Source: Actinocorallia populi
GTDB taxonomy: Bacteria > Actinomycetota > Actinomycetes > Streptosporangiales > Streptosporangiaceae
DNA length: 64,000 bases
Direction of reading: 5' to 3'
Assembly: GCF_002995495.1 (NCBI RefSeq)
Contig: NZ_PVZV01000011.1
Coordinates: forward strand, 124,001-188,000
Positions within the stretch are counted from its first letter, which is position 1; every line of letters begins with the position of its first letter. Below the pieces are notes generated by a model, which was not told the origin of the DNA, made no database searches, and saw only the letters and a program-made list of their open reading frames with translations. This document shows positions 22,624-32,675 of the stretch, piece by piece. The position numbers were made by a program, and so were the translations under genes.

Positions 22624-25020
22624 ATGGAAGCGGACCAGGGTATCGGCAGGGCCGTCGCGGTGCGGCGGCTGGCGGGATACGGCATGCTGGCCGGGCTGCT
22701 GGCCGGACTGCTGGCGCTGCCGCTGGCCTGCACGGCCGGGGTCGGGGCGCGGGACTCCGCGGACTGGCTGCTCAGCGAGCCGGTGGACCTGGACGACCTG
22801 CAGGCCCCGCAGCGCTCCCAGATCCTGGCCGCGGACGGCTCGCTCATCGCCACGTTCTACCGGCAGAACCGCGTGGACGTGCCGCTGGAGAAGATCGCGC
22901 CGGTCGCGCGCCAGGCGGTGCTGGCCATCGAGGACGCCCGGTTCTACGAGCACGGCGCGCTCGACAGCAAGGGCACGCTGCGCGCCCTCATGACGAACAT
23001 CAACAACTCCGGCGAGTCCACGCAGGGCGGCTCGGGCATCACCCAGCAGTACGTGAAGAACCTGCTGTACATGAACGCCGAGACCGAGGCGGAGCGGCTG
23101 GAGGCGGTGGCGACCACCCCGGCCCGCAAGCTCCGCGAGCTGCGGTACGCCATCGCCGTCGAGCGCCGGCACTCCAAGGACGAGATCCTGGAGAAGTACC
23201 TGAACATCGCCTACTTCGGCGACGGCGCGTACGGGATGGAGGCCGCGGCCCGCCGCTACTTCTCCGTCCCGGCCGACAAGCTGAGCCTCAACCAGGCCGC
23301 AACGCTGGCGGGCATCCTCAAGAACGGCAACGCCTACAACGCGCGGCTGAACGGCGAGGGCGCGCGCAACCGGCGCGACATCGTCCTGGACCGGATGGCC
23401 GAACTCGGCTGGATCACCTGGGAGAAGGCCGGGCAGGAGAAGAAGAAGCCGCTCGTCCTGGACCTCACCGAGACCAAGAACGGCTGCACCGAGAGCAAGG
23501 CCGCGTTCTTCTGCGACTACGTGCAGCGCGAGATCCTCGCCAACCCGATCTTCGGCGAGTCCGAGGAGGAGCGCGAGCGGCTGCTGTGGGTGGGCGGCCT
23601 GAAGATCCGCACCACGCTGGACTGGAAGACGCAGAACGCCGCGCACAAGGCGCTCCTGCGGCACGTCCCGGCGCGCAACAAGGAGAAGAAGGCCGCCGCC
23701 CAGGTCCTGATCGAACCGGGCACCGGCGAGATCAAGGGCATGGACGTGGGCCGGGAGCTCGGTCCGAACGAGGAGCCGGGCAAGACCTGGATCAACTTCG
23801 CGGCCGACGCCAGCCACGGCACCAGCGTGGGCATGGCGGCGGGCTCGACCTTCAAGGCGTTCACGCTGGCCGCGGCGTTCGACGAGGGCATGCCGATCGG
23901 CGAGCGCATCACCGCGCCCGTCGCGTACGCGCCCACCGGGTTCCGCGACTGCAAGGGCAAGAACGTCAGCGACACCACCCAGCTGCGCAACTCCTCCGAC
24001 GGCGAGGGCGGGCGCAGCTTCAGCCTGCTGACGGGCACCTGGCACTCGGTCAACACCTTCTTCCTCAAGCTGGAGAAGGAGGTGGGCCTGTGCGACACGG
24101 TCAAGATGGCCAAGAAGCTGGGCATCCGCCGCGCCGACGGCAAGCCGCTGCAGGAGTACGCCTCCTTCACGCTGGGCTTCAACGACGTCTCCCCGCTGCG
24201 GGTCGCCGCCGCCTACGCCGCGTTCGGGGCGCGCGGGAAGTACTGCGAGCCGATCGCCATCAAGCAGATCACCCGCACCGACGGCAAGAAGATCAAGGTG
24301 CCGTCCGCGAACTGCGAGCAGGTCATCGACAAGGGCGTCGCGGACGCGGTGAACCACGTGATGAGCGGGGTCCTGACCAAGGGCACGGCGCGCGGCCTGG
24401 GCCTGGGCCGTCCCGCGGCGGGCAAGACCGGCACGGTGGACAACTACTCGGCCGCCTGGTTCGCCGGGTACACCCCGCAGCTGGCCTCGGCCGTCTGGGT
24501 GGGCGACCCGCGCGGCGGCTACAGCAACCCGATGACGAACGTGTGCCTGCCGACGCACTGCGGCGGCCCGGTCTACGGGGCGAGCATCCCGGGGCCGATC
24601 TGGCGCGACACCATGGTCGAGTCGTTGCGGGGCGTCAAGGCCGGCGGGTTCCACCGGCCGCCGTCGCACTTCTTCCGCAAGGGCTCGGGCGAGGACAGCG
24701 TGCGCATGCCGGACCTGCGCGGCCTCAAGCCGGAGGCGGCGATCAGCAGGCTCAGGGCGATGAACATGGACCACCGGATCGCCTCGGCCGAGATGCACTC
24801 CCGCTACCCCGAGGGGACCGTCGCCGAGACGAGCCCGGGGCCCGGCGCGAGCATCGACCCCGGCGACTCGGGCGTCACGGTCGTCCTCACGATCTCCAAG
24901 GGCCCCGAGGAGCACGGGGACGACCCGCGGCCGCCGTTCGACGACGGCGGCGACGACCCCTTCCAGTTCGATCCCCCGTTCCCGAGGAACCCGTTCTCCG
25001 AGCCCTTCTTCACCCGCTGA
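22624..25020 (+). CDS. Class A penicillin-binding protein with PASTA domain
   Basis: 798 residues from ATG 22624 (AGGGTG upstream). A short cytoplasmic tail and one membrane anchor (about 15-40) lead to the glycosyltransferase domain GT51 (EDARFYEHGALD and GGSGITQQYVKN). The transpeptidase domain follows with STFK (nucleophile Ser408), SVN (475-477) and KTG (601-603). A single PASTA domain (MPDLRGLKPEAAI) and a Pro/Asp/Phe-rich tail close the protein. It polymerises and cross-links peptidoglycan outside the membrane. Both catalytic sites look intact. Confidence 0.96.
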   Translation: MEADQGIGRAVAVRRLAGYGMLAGLLAGLLALPLACTAGVGARDSADWLLSEPVDLDDLQAPQRSQILAADGSLIATFYRQNRVDVPLEKIAPVARQAVLAIEDARFYEHGALDSKGTLRALMTNINNSGESTQGGSGITQQYVKNLLYMNAETEAERLEAVATTPARKLRELRYAIAVERRHSKDEILEKYLNIAYFGDGAYGMEAAARRYFSVPADKLSLNQAATLAGILKNGNAYNARLNGEGARNRRDIVLDRMAELGWITWEKAGQEKKKPLVLDLTETKNGCTESKAAFFCDYVQREILANPIFGESEEERERLLWVGGLKIRTTLDWKTQNAAHKALLRHVPARNKEKKAAAQVLIEPGTGEIKGMDVGRELGPNEEPGKTWINFAADASHGTSVGMAAGSTFKAFTLAAAFDEGMPIGERITAPVAYAPTGFRDCKGKNVSDTTQLRNSSDGEGGRSFSLLTGTWHSVNTFFLKLEKEVGLCDTVKMAKKLGIRRADGKPLQEYASFTLGFNDVSPLRVAAAYAAFGARGKYCEPIAIKQITRTDGKKIKVPSANCEQVIDKGVADAVNHVMSGVLTKGTARGLGLGRPAAGKTGTVDNYSAAWFAGYTPQLASAVWVGDPRGGYSNPMTNVCLPTHCGGPVYGASIPGPIWRDTMVESLRGVKAGGFHRPPSHFFRKGSGEDSVRMPDLRGLKPEAAISRLRAMNMDHRIASAEMHSRYPEGTVAETSPGPGASIDPGDSGVTVVLTISKGPEEHGDDPRPPFDDGGDDPFQFDPPFPRNPFSEPFFTR

Positions 25021-25029
25021 CGCGCGTCC

Positions 25030-25458
25030 TCAGGTCAGCAGGGCCCGGACGCGCTCGGGCAGGCGGCCGTCCCGCAGGTCGGCCAGGGTGACGGAGTCGA
25101 TCACCGCGAGCTGCGCGGTGTCGGCGGCCCGCCACACCTGGCGCAGCGCGCCGACGAGCGCGGAGGGCTCGCCTTCGGGCGGTTCGGCGCGCTCCCCGGC
25201 GCGGGTGCCGCTGACCAGCCGCAGCACCTCGCCGACGGTGAGGTCCTCGGCCGCCCGCGCCAGCCGGTAGCCCGGCCGGGGGAGCCGCTGGTTGTAGACG
25301 AGGTCGGCGCGGCGCAGGTCGCCGAGGATCGACTGCAGGAAGGTCAGCGGCAGGCCGTGGGTGCCGGCCAGCGTGTGGGCGGTGAGGGCGGAGGGCTCGG
25401 CGGCGGCCAGGGCCAGCAGGGCGCGCAGGGCGTACTCGGCGCGGGCGGTGACGTGCAC
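25030..25458 (-). CDS. Rrf2-family regulator lacking Fe-S cysteines
   Basis: 142 residues with the Rrf2 opening TARAEYALRALLALA and a winged helix covering about 8-62. Not one cysteine is present, so it cannot carry the Fe-S cluster of IscR, NsrR or RsrR types. That fits the CymR-like branch, which senses sulfur status through protein partners. It lies directly downstream of the ssuABC-type genes but behind their terminator, with its own GTG start and GGGGAG site. Control of that transporter is inferred. Confidence 0.87.
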   Translation of the reverse strand: MHVTARAEYALRALLALAAAEPSALTAHTLAGTHGLPLTFLQSILGDLRRADLVYNQRLPRPGYRLARAAEDLTVGEVLRLVSGTRAGERAEPPEGEPSALVGALRQVWRAADTAQLAVIDSVTLADLRDGRLPERVRALLT

Positions 25459-25502
25459 GTTCTCCCCGGTTGTTGCGACTCTTCACCTGTGGGACGGCGG
25501 GA

Positions 25503-25537
25503 GGAGCGGTCGCGGGGGTCCGCCGCGCGACCGCTCC
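25503..25537 (-). terminator. Terminator after ssuC
   Basis: Perfect 12-base arms, GGAGCGGTCGCG (25503-25514) and CGCGACCGCTCC (25526-25537), begin two bases past the ssuC stop. They separate the transporter operon from the Rrf2 gene. Confidence 0.75.
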
Positions 25538-25539
25538 GC

Positions 25540-26415
25540 TCAGTCGCCGGCCCGCTGCAGCCCCCAGCGGGAGCGGATCGCCCGGTCCACCACGCCGAAG
25601 AGCTGGTCGACCAGGATGCCGATGATCAGGATGATCACCATCACCGCGATCATCTCCGCGGTGTCGCTGACCTCCCGGGAGAAGTGCAGCAGGGTGCCGA
25701 TCGACTGCTTGCCGATGATGACCAGCAGCTCGCCCGCCATCAGGCTGCGCCAGGCGAACGCCCAGCCCTGCTTGAGCCCGGCCACGAACGACGGCAGCGA
25801 GGCCGGGATGATCAGGTGGCGGTAGCGGGCGAACCCGGTCAGGCCCATGGTCTGGCCCACCCGCAGCAGGATCGGCGGCGTGTAGTCCACGCCCGCGATC
25901 AGGCCGTTGGCGATCGAGGGGGCGGCGCCCAGCACCACGACGAACAGGATCGCGCTCTCGCTCAGCTTGAACAGCAGGATGGCCAGCGGGAACCAGGCGA
26001 TCGACGGCATCGTCTGCAGGCCGGTGATGAGCGAGCCGAAGGCCCGGCGCAGCACCCAGGACTGGGAGACCAGCGCGCCGATGGTCCCGCCGATGAGCAC
26101 CGCGAGGGCGAACCCGACGAGGGCGCGCTGCATGGTCAGGGCGACGGCGTCCCAGAACGCGCCGGTGGTGACGACCTCGAAGAAGACGGGGACGACCTCG
26201 CCGGGCCCCGGCAGCACCCACGGCTCGCGCCAGCCGCTGAGGACGACCAGCTGCCAGGCCGCCAGCGAGATCAGGACCGCGGTCATGATCGGCCACAACG
26301 CCGACCAGACGCGCACCAGCGGGTTCTTCCTCCGGCCCGCGGTCAGCTCCAGCGCGTCCAGGCCGGCGATCTGCCGCTGCAGCCCGCCGGTCTTCTCCGG
26401 CCGCTCAAGAACCAT
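25540..26415 (-). CDS. ssuC: ABC transporter permease, SsuC/TauC type
   Basis: The 291-residue inner-membrane permease has about six helices and the ABC coupling loop around PASLPSFVAGLKQGWAFAW. It starts with a charged cytoplasmic segment of about 35 residues. It overlaps the ATPase gene by 11 bases. Family members import sulfonates, taurine, nitrate or thiamine precursors. The sulfonate assignment rests on the operon and the sulfur-rich surroundings, so treat the symbol as provisional. Confidence 0.85.
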   Translation of the reverse strand: MVLERPEKTGGLQRQIAGLDALELTAGRRKNPLVRVWSALWPIMTAVLISLAAWQLVVLSGWREPWVLPGPGEVVPVFFEVVTTGAFWDAVALTMQRALVGFALAVLIGGTIGALVSQSWVLRRAFGSLITGLQTMPSIAWFPLAILLFKLSESAILFVVVLGAAPSIANGLIAGVDYTPPILLRVGQTMGLTGFARYRHLIIPASLPSFVAGLKQGWAFAWRSLMAGELLVIIGKQSIGTLLHFSREVSDTAEMIAVMVIILIIGILVDQLFGVVDRAIRSRWGLQRAGD

Positions 26416-27214
26416 GACGGCTCACCTCCTCCTTGAGCCGGTCGGTGATGGTCGCCGCCAGCGTGGCCACGTCGGGGGAGTCGATGCGGCGGGGCCGCGG
26501 GAACTCCACCGGGAACTCCCGGATCACCCGTCCGGGGCGGCTGGACAGCAGGACGACCCGGTCGCCGAGCCGCACGGCCTCCCGGACGTTGTGGGTGACG
26601 AACAGGACGGACAGGTTCCGCTCCCGCCAGATGCGCTCGAGCTCGTCGTGGAGCAGGTCGCGGGTCATCGCGTCCAGGGCGCCGAACGGCTCGTCCATGA
26701 GCAGGAGGGTCGGCCGGTCGTCGCCCTGCGCCTCGGTGAGCGCCAGGGCGCGGGCCAGCGCCACGCGCTGGCGCATGCCGCCGGACAGCTGGTGCGGGCG
26801 CTTCTTCTCGAACCCGGACAGGTGCACCGAGGCCAGCAGCGCGGACGCGCGCGCCCTGCGCTCGCCGCGCGGCACGCCCCGCTGGCGCAGCGCCAGCTCG
26901 AGGTTGCCCGTGACGGTCAGCCACGGGAAGAGGGCGGGCTCCTGGAACATCAGCGCCACCCGGGCGTCGCCCTTGTCGATGGTGCCGGCGCTGACCCCGT
27001 CCAGGTCGGCGACGAGGTTGAGCAGGGTGGACTTGCCGCATCCCGACGCGCCGAGCAGGCACACGAACTCGCCGGGGCGGACGTCGAGGGAGACGTCGTC
27101 CAGGGCGAGCAGCGCCGACGCGCCGGATCCGAACGCTTTGGAGACGCCCGCGAGCCGGACCGCGGTGGCGGTTCGGCTCGCGGGGTCCTGGAGGGGCTCC
27201 AGGGATCTGGTCAT
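26405..27214 (-). CDS. ssuB: ABC transporter ATPase, SsuB/TauB type
   Basis: 269 residues with one complete nucleotide-binding domain: Walker A GASGCGKST (55-63), Q-loop FQEPALFPWL, signature LSGGM (143-147), Walker B LLMDEP (171-176) and the switch histidine in VTHNVREA. The FPWL segment after the Q-loop is typical of nitrate/sulfonate/taurine importers. The ATG at 27214 overlaps the ssuA stop by four bases. Confidence 0.9.
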   Translation of the reverse strand: MTRSLEPLQDPASRTATAVRLAGVSKAFGSGASALLALDDVSLDVRPGEFVCLLGASGCGKSTLLNLVADLDGVSAGTIDKGDARVALMFQEPALFPWLTVTGNLELALRQRGVPRGERRARASALLASVHLSGFEKKRPHQLSGGMRQRVALARALALTEAQGDDRPTLLLMDEPFGALDAMTRDLLHDELERIWRERNLSVLFVTHNVREAVRLGDRVVLLSSRPGRVIREFPVEFPRPRRIDSPDVATLAATITDRLKEEVSRHGS

Positions 27215-28266
27215 GGGGTCGCGACCTCCGGCTTTCCGGCTGCTTTGAGGATCTCGTTGAGGTGGGACAGGTCGTAGATGCCCTTGAGGTCGACCGGCTC
27301 GAGCAGGCCGACGGCCTCGGCGTTCTCGGCGCCGGTGACCAGGGAGGCGGGGATCGGGTCGCTGAGGAACTCGATCTCCTTGAACGCCGAGTCGAGGACC
27401 TCCTTGGACAGCGGCTTGCCGCTCAGCTTCTCCAGCTGGCCGTTGGCCGCGGTCTTGGCCTCTTCGAGGTTGCCGTTGATGTAGTCGTTGGCGGCGACGG
27501 TGCCCTCGACGAGCTTCTTCACGATGTCCGGGTGCTCCTCGGCGAACTCCTGCCGGACGATGAGGTGGGTGATGACGAACTTGCCGTCGGGCCACAACTC
27601 CTTCTCGTTCAGCAGCTTCTCGCCGCCGGACTCGAGGATCAGCCGGGAGGCGAAGGGCTCGGGCACCCAGGCCCCGTCGATCGCGCCCTGCTTGAAGGTG
27701 TCGATGGTCTGGGAGTTCTCCTGCGGCACCACGGAGACGTCGCCCGAGCCGTCCTTGTTGGCGGTCAGGCCCTTGGTCTTGAGGTAGGAGCGCAGCGCGA
27801 CGTCCTGGGTGTTGCCCAGCTGCGGGGTGGCGATCTTCTTGCCCCTGAGGTCGTCCAGGCTCTTGATCTTGTCGGGGTCGACCACCAGGGACACGCCGCC
27901 GGAGGCCGCGCCGCTCACGATCTTGATGGCCTGGCCCTTGGACTGCGCCCAGGCGTTGATGGCCGGGTTGGGGCCGATGAAGGTGGCGTCGACGCCCTTG
28001 GCGAAGAGCGCCTCGATCGCGGCGGGGCCGGCGTTGAAGGACTTGGGCGCGATCTCGACGTTCGAGCCGAGCTTCTCGGCGAAGATGCCCTTCTCCAGGC
28101 CGACCAGGGCGGTGGCGTGCGTGATGTTCGGGAAGAACCCGAGGTTGACGGTGGTCGTGCCGCCTTCGCCGCCGCTGGAGGAGTCGTCGCCGCAGGCGGC
28201 GAGCACCGGTGCCCCGATCACCAGTGCCGCCAGCGCCGCCACGGCTTTTCTCCTGCTGAGCTTCAT
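27211..28266 (-). CDS. ssuA: ABC transporter substrate-binding lipoprotein, SsuA/NMT1-like
   Basis: 351 residues. The signal peptide ends in a clean lipobox VLAAC (lipidated Cys25), followed by a Ser/Gly linker. The two-lobe periplasmic-binding fold opens VNLGFFPNITHATALVGLEKG, the NMT1/SsuA pattern. Alkanesulfonates are the likeliest ligands. Nitrate- or thiamine-pyrimidine-type substrates cannot be excluded. It is the first gene of the operon, with a well-formed promoter 46 bases upstream. Confidence 0.87.
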   Translation of the reverse strand: MKLSRRKAVAALAALVIGAPVLAACGDDSSSGGEGGTTTVNLGFFPNITHATALVGLEKGIFAEKLGSNVEIAPKSFNAGPAAIEALFAKGVDATFIGPNPAINAWAQSKGQAIKIVSGAASGGVSLVVDPDKIKSLDDLRGKKIATPQLGNTQDVALRSYLKTKGLTANKDGSGDVSVVPQENSQTIDTFKQGAIDGAWVPEPFASRLILESGGEKLLNEKELWPDGKFVITHLIVRQEFAEEHPDIVKKLVEGTVAANDYINGNLEEAKTAANGQLEKLSGKPLSKEVLDSAFKEIEFLSDPIPASLVTGAENAEAVGLLEPVDLKGIYDLSHLNEILKAAGKPEVATP

Positions 28267-28311
28267 CGTTCTCCGCTCCCGGTGGATATTTTCGACTGAT
28301 TCGGTGTGAAA

Positions 28312-28340
28312 AGTAGAGCAAGGATGGAATACCAAGTCAA
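28312..28340 (-). promoter_or_regulatory. Sigma70-type promoter of ssuABC
   Basis: On the minus strand, -35 TTGACT (28340-28335) and -10 TCTACT (28317-28312) are separated by exactly 17 bases, the best canonical promoter I could find in the window. The spacer contains GGTATTCC, part of a possible regulator site. Confidence 0.65.
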
Positions 28341-28425
28341 CCGGATCGGTAGGGATAGTAGGGCACGATCGGGTAACGGGCCTGGACGGCGAGCCGTCCG
28401 AAGTGCCGGGACGGCGCTTCGGTAG

Positions 28426-29751
<1,326 letters not shown>

Positions 29752-29773
29752 CATCTCCGGTCAGCGCGGACCC

Positions 29774-29797
29774 GCCCCCCGTGAGAACGCGGGGGGC
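29774..29797 (+). terminator. Hairpin after eno
   Basis: GCCCCCCG (29774-29781) pairs with CGGGGGGC (29790-29797) around TGAGAACG. It may partly terminate eno transcripts before the next gene. Its 3' arm overlaps a purine-rich stretch that could act as a ribosome-binding site. Confidence 0.55.
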
Positions 29798-29839
29798 AGG
29801 TTCCACCTGACTTCACGCGCGGCGATCCTCGCCGTCGTC

Positions 29840-30169
29840 ATGTGCGCCATCGCGCTGAGCCTGGCCTACCCGGTGCGCGAGTACGTGGCGCAGCGCAGCG
29901 AGATCTCCCGGCTGCAGAAGCGGGAGGCCGCGGTGCGCAAGGACGTGCGGGAGCTCACCGAGAAGAAGGCCAGCCTGGGCGACCCCGACTACGTCAAGCG
30001 CGAGGCCCGGCGCAGGCTGCACTTCTGCGATCCCGGCGAGCAGTGCTACGTGGTCCTGGACGGCCAGGGCGGCACGTCCGAGCAGGAGGAGGAGACCGGT
30101 CCCACCCGCGTCCCGCCGTGGTACGAGACCCTGTGGCGGTCCGTGGAGGCCGCCGACCGGCAGGGCTGA
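29840..30169 (+). CDS. Septum formation initiator family protein (FtsB/DivIC-like)
   Basis: At least 109 residues. A membrane helix leads into the family motif AYPVREYVAQRSEI, a Lys/Arg/Glu-rich coiled coil and a DPDYVKREARRRLHF segment, as in FtsB/DivIC, the bitopic division proteins that pair with FtsL and FtsQ. The annotated ATG at 29840 falls inside the hydrophobic helix. The in-frame codons just before it (reading TSRAAILAVV) look like real protein. The true start may therefore be the CTG at 29807, six bases after GGGGGGCAGG. The reading frame and family are secure; the start is not. Confidence 0.82.
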   Translation: MCAIALSLAYPVREYVAQRSEISRLQKREAAVRKDVRELTEKKASLGDPDYVKREARRRLHFCDPGEQCYVVLDGQGGTSEQEEETGPTRVPPWYETLWRSVEAADRQG

Positions 30170-30220
30170 GGGACCGGACGGCCGCGGCGGAGCGAGGATC
30201 GGCCGGGTCCCTTTAGGGGG

Positions 30221-30244
30221 GGGCCGGGAGGGCCGGGAGGGCCG
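30221..30244. repeat. 9-base tandem repeat and flanking 16-base direct repeats
   Basis: GGGCCGGGA is repeated 2.7 times right after a run of nine G residues. On either side, CCGGACGGCCGCGGCG occurs at 30174-30189 and 30286-30301, 112 bases apart. The 187-base gap between the two genes holds these repeats, a GGGACC/GGGTCCC hairpin and a TAGACT -10-like box at 30305. Confidence 0.6.
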
Positions 30245-30356
30245 TCCTCCGGGCCGGCGCGGCCCCATGGCCCGAGGTCCGTCCCCCGGACGGCCGCGGC
30301 GCAATAGACTCGTTGGCGTCTTTGCCGGTGACCGACCACAGGGAGTGCCCGCGCCG

Positions 30357-30863
30357 ATGGACGAGCGTGACGTAGAGGCCGTCCAGGCCCAGCTGGGACG
30401 GCCGATCCGGGGTGCCGCCGAGGTGGCCCACCGCTGTCCGTGCGGGCTGCCCGACGTGATCGAGACCGCCCCGTACCTGCCGGACGGCTCGCCCTTCCCC
30501 ACGCTGTACTACCTCACCTGCCCGCGCGCGGCCTCGGCCATCGGGCGGCTGGAGGAGCGCGGCCGGATGCGGGAGATGCAGGCGGCGCTGGCCGAGGACC
30601 CGGAACTGGCCGAGCGGTACCGCGCCGCGCACCGCGACTACCGGGAGCGCCGCGACCGGGCCGCGGCGAAGGAGGGCATGCCCTCGCTGCCCGAGGGCAT
30701 GCAGACCGCCGGCGGCATGCCCGACCGGGTCAAATGCCTGCACGCGCTGGTCGCCCACGAGCTGGCCGCGCCCGGCAGCAACCCCTTCGGCCGCGAGGCG
30801 CTGGATGAACTGCCTGAATGGTGGCGTTCGGGATGCTGCGTCGATGCGATGATGGCCGACTAG
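30357..30863 (+). CDS. DUF501 family protein
   Basis: 168 residues from ATG 30357. Conserved features are the Cys-rich start CPCGLPDV, the YYLTCPRA segment, and a C-terminal stretch VKCLHALVAHELAAPGSNPFG ending in GCCVD. The Cys/His pattern could bind a metal. No biochemical role is established. The gene is almost always found between the septum initiator and ppx in actinobacteria, as here. Confidence 0.9.
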   Translation: MDERDVEAVQAQLGRPIRGAAEVAHRCPCGLPDVIETAPYLPDGSPFPTLYYLTCPRAASAIGRLEERGRMREMQAALAEDPELAERYRAAHRDYRERRDRAAAKEGMPSLPEGMQTAGGMPDRVKCLHALVAHELAAPGSNPFGREALDELPEWWRSGCCVDAMMAD

Positions 30864-30897
30864 GCACGGCTGTGTTCAGCTGCCTCTGGGAGGGGAC

Positions 30898-31815
30898 ATG
30901 ACGCGGGTAGCCGCGATCGACTGCGGGACCAACTCGGTCCGGCTGCTCATCGCCGACATCGGCGAGGAGCTGCGGGACGTCGAGCGCGAGATGCGCATCG
31001 TCCGCCTCGGACAGGGGGTGGACGAGACGGGCGAGCTGGCCCCCGAGGCGCTGGAGCGCACCTTCAAGGAGATGCGCGCCTACGCCGAGCTCATCGAGCG
31101 GCACGGCGCCGAGCGGGTGCGGGTCGTGGCCACCAGCGCCACCCGCGACGCCCGCAACCGCGCCGACTTCGTGGCGGGCGTCGACGAGATCTTCGGGGTG
31201 AAGCCCGAGGTCGTCACCGGCGAGGAGGAGGCGCAGCTGTCCTTCACCGGGGCGACCAAGGACCTGGTCGCGCTGCGCCCGCTCCGCCCGTACCTGGTCG
31301 TCGACATCGGCGGCGGCTCCACCGAGTTCGTGGTGGGCGGCTCCGGCGTCGAGGCGGCCCGCTCGATGGACATCGGCTGCGTGCGGATGACCGAGCGGCA
31401 CTTCAAGGGCGCCAACCCGCCCTCCCCGGAACTGATCTCCAACGCGGTCGCCGACATCGACGCCGCGCTGCGCGAGGTCCGCCGGAGCGTCCCGGTCGCC
31501 GACGCCCGCACCCTGGTCGGCCTGGCCGGATCGGTCACCACGGTCGCCGCGATGAGCATGGGCCTGGAGACCTACGACTCCGAGCGCATCCACCTGTCGC
31601 GCATCACCGCCGCCCAGGTCCACGAGACCACCCGCAGGCTGCTGCACATGACGCACGAGGAGCGGGCCGCCCTGGGGTTCATGCACCCCGGACGGGTGGA
31701 CGTGATCGGCGCGGGCGCGCTGATCCTCGACCGGATCATGCGCGAGTACGGGTTCGGCGCGGTGGTCGTCAGCGAACACGACATCCTCGACGGCATCGCG
31801 TGGAGCCTGGCCTGA
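30898..31815 (+). CDS. ppx: Ppx/GppA family exopolyphosphatase
   Basis: 305 residues of the actin-like ATPase fold: DCGTNSVRLL at 8-17, VVATSATRDARN and the second phosphate loop DIGGGSTEF. It is the short two-domain form without the C-terminal HD domain of E. coli Ppx. The family hydrolyses polyphosphate or pppGpp; which one is used here is not clear. GGGAGGGG precedes the ATG. Confidence 0.93.
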   Translation: MTRVAAIDCGTNSVRLLIADIGEELRDVEREMRIVRLGQGVDETGELAPEALERTFKEMRAYAELIERHGAERVRVVATSATRDARNRADFVAGVDEIFGVKPEVVTGEEEAQLSFTGATKDLVALRPLRPYLVVDIGGGSTEFVVGGSGVEAARSMDIGCVRMTERHFKGANPPSPELISNAVADIDAALREVRRSVPVADARTLVGLAGSVTTVAAMSMGLETYDSERIHLSRITAAQVHETTRRLLHMTHEERAALGFMHPGRVDVIGAGALILDRIMREYGFGAVVVSEHDILDGIAWSLA

Positions 31816-32675
31816 ACCGCGCCGCTCCGGGGGACGGTGCCCGGGCCCCCGCGGCGGGGCCCGGCCGGCCGGCGCCGCGCGCCGACCGCCCGAACCGCCC
31901 GTTCGTCCCGCCCGGCACCGGCTGGCCCGGCGATCCCGCGGCGCCGGACACCCCGGTCGCGCACGACGCCGCCGAGGTGGCCGGGCTGGCGGCGCAGGCG
32001 CCCGGCCTGGCCGAGCTGTGCGCGCGGCAGTCGGTCTGCCGGGCGTGCGACAGGCTGGTGGAGTGGCGGGAGCGGGTCGCGGTGGAGCGGCGCCGCGCCT
32101 TCCGGGACGAGGAGTACTGGGGGCGTCCGATCGCCGGCTGGGGCGCCCCGGACCCGGAGATCCTCATCGTCGGGCTCGCCCCGGCCGCGCACGGCGGCAA
32201 CCGCACCGGCCGCATCTTCACCGGAGACCGCTCGGGGGACTGGCTGTTCGCGTCCCTGTACCGGGTGGGGCTGGCCGTCCAGCCCGAGAGCGTGCACGCC
32301 GGGGACGGCCAGCGGCTGCTGCACACCCGGATGGTCGCCACCGTCCGCTGCGCGCCGCCCGACAACAAGCCGCTGCCGTCCGAACGCGACGCGTGCCGCC
32401 CCTGGCTGTCCAGGGAACTGGCCCTCACCCGGCCGAAGGTCGTCGTCGCGCTCGGCGGTTTCGCCTGGCAGGCGTTGTGGCCCGTGCTGGCCGAGGCGGG
32501 GCTGCCGGTGCCGCGGCCACGGCCGAGGTTCGGCCACGGCGCCGAGGCGACGGTGGGGGAGCTGCTGCTGCTCGGCTGCTATCACCCGTCCCAGCAGAAC
32601 ACCTTCACCGGCCGGGTGAGCGAGACGATGCTCGACGAGGTCTTCACCCGGGCGAAGGAAGCCGCGAAACTCTGA
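31800..32675 (+). CDS. Family 5 uracil-DNA glycosylase (UdgB type)
   Basis: 291 residues. The Fe-S ligands are Cys80 and Cys83 (CRAC), Cys184 and Cys199. Motif A, GLAPAAHGGNRTGR, has Ala rather than an acidic or Asn catalytic residue, which marks family 5. Motif B is CYHPSQQNTFTG. These enzymes excise uracil, hypoxanthine and related bases from DNA. The first 50 residues are a low-complexity Pro/Ala extension. The GTG at 31800 overlaps ppx by 16 bases, and a downstream start is possible. Confidence 0.92.
   Translation: MEPGLNRAAPGDGARAPAAGPGRPAPRADRPNRPFVPPGTGWPGDPAAPDTPVAHDAAEVAGLAAQAPGLAELCARQSVCRACDRLVEWRERVAVERRRAFRDEEYWGRPIAGWGAPDPEILIVGLAPAAHGGNRTGRIFTGDRSGDWLFASLYRVGLAVQPESVHAGDGQRLLHTRMVATVRCAPPDNKPLPSERDACRPWLSRELALTRPKVVVALGGFAWQALWPVLAEAGLPVPRPRPRFGHGAEATVGELLLLGCYHPSQQNTFTGRVSETMLDEVFTRAKEAAKL

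Noticed and set aside
25030-28266. Thiamine-precursor (ThiXYZ) identity for the ABC transporter, suggested by thiC in the window
   Set aside because: The transporter is 18 kb from thiC, has no TPP riboswitch in its leader, and sits with a sulfur-type Rrf2 gene. The sulfonate type is the better guess, though not proven.
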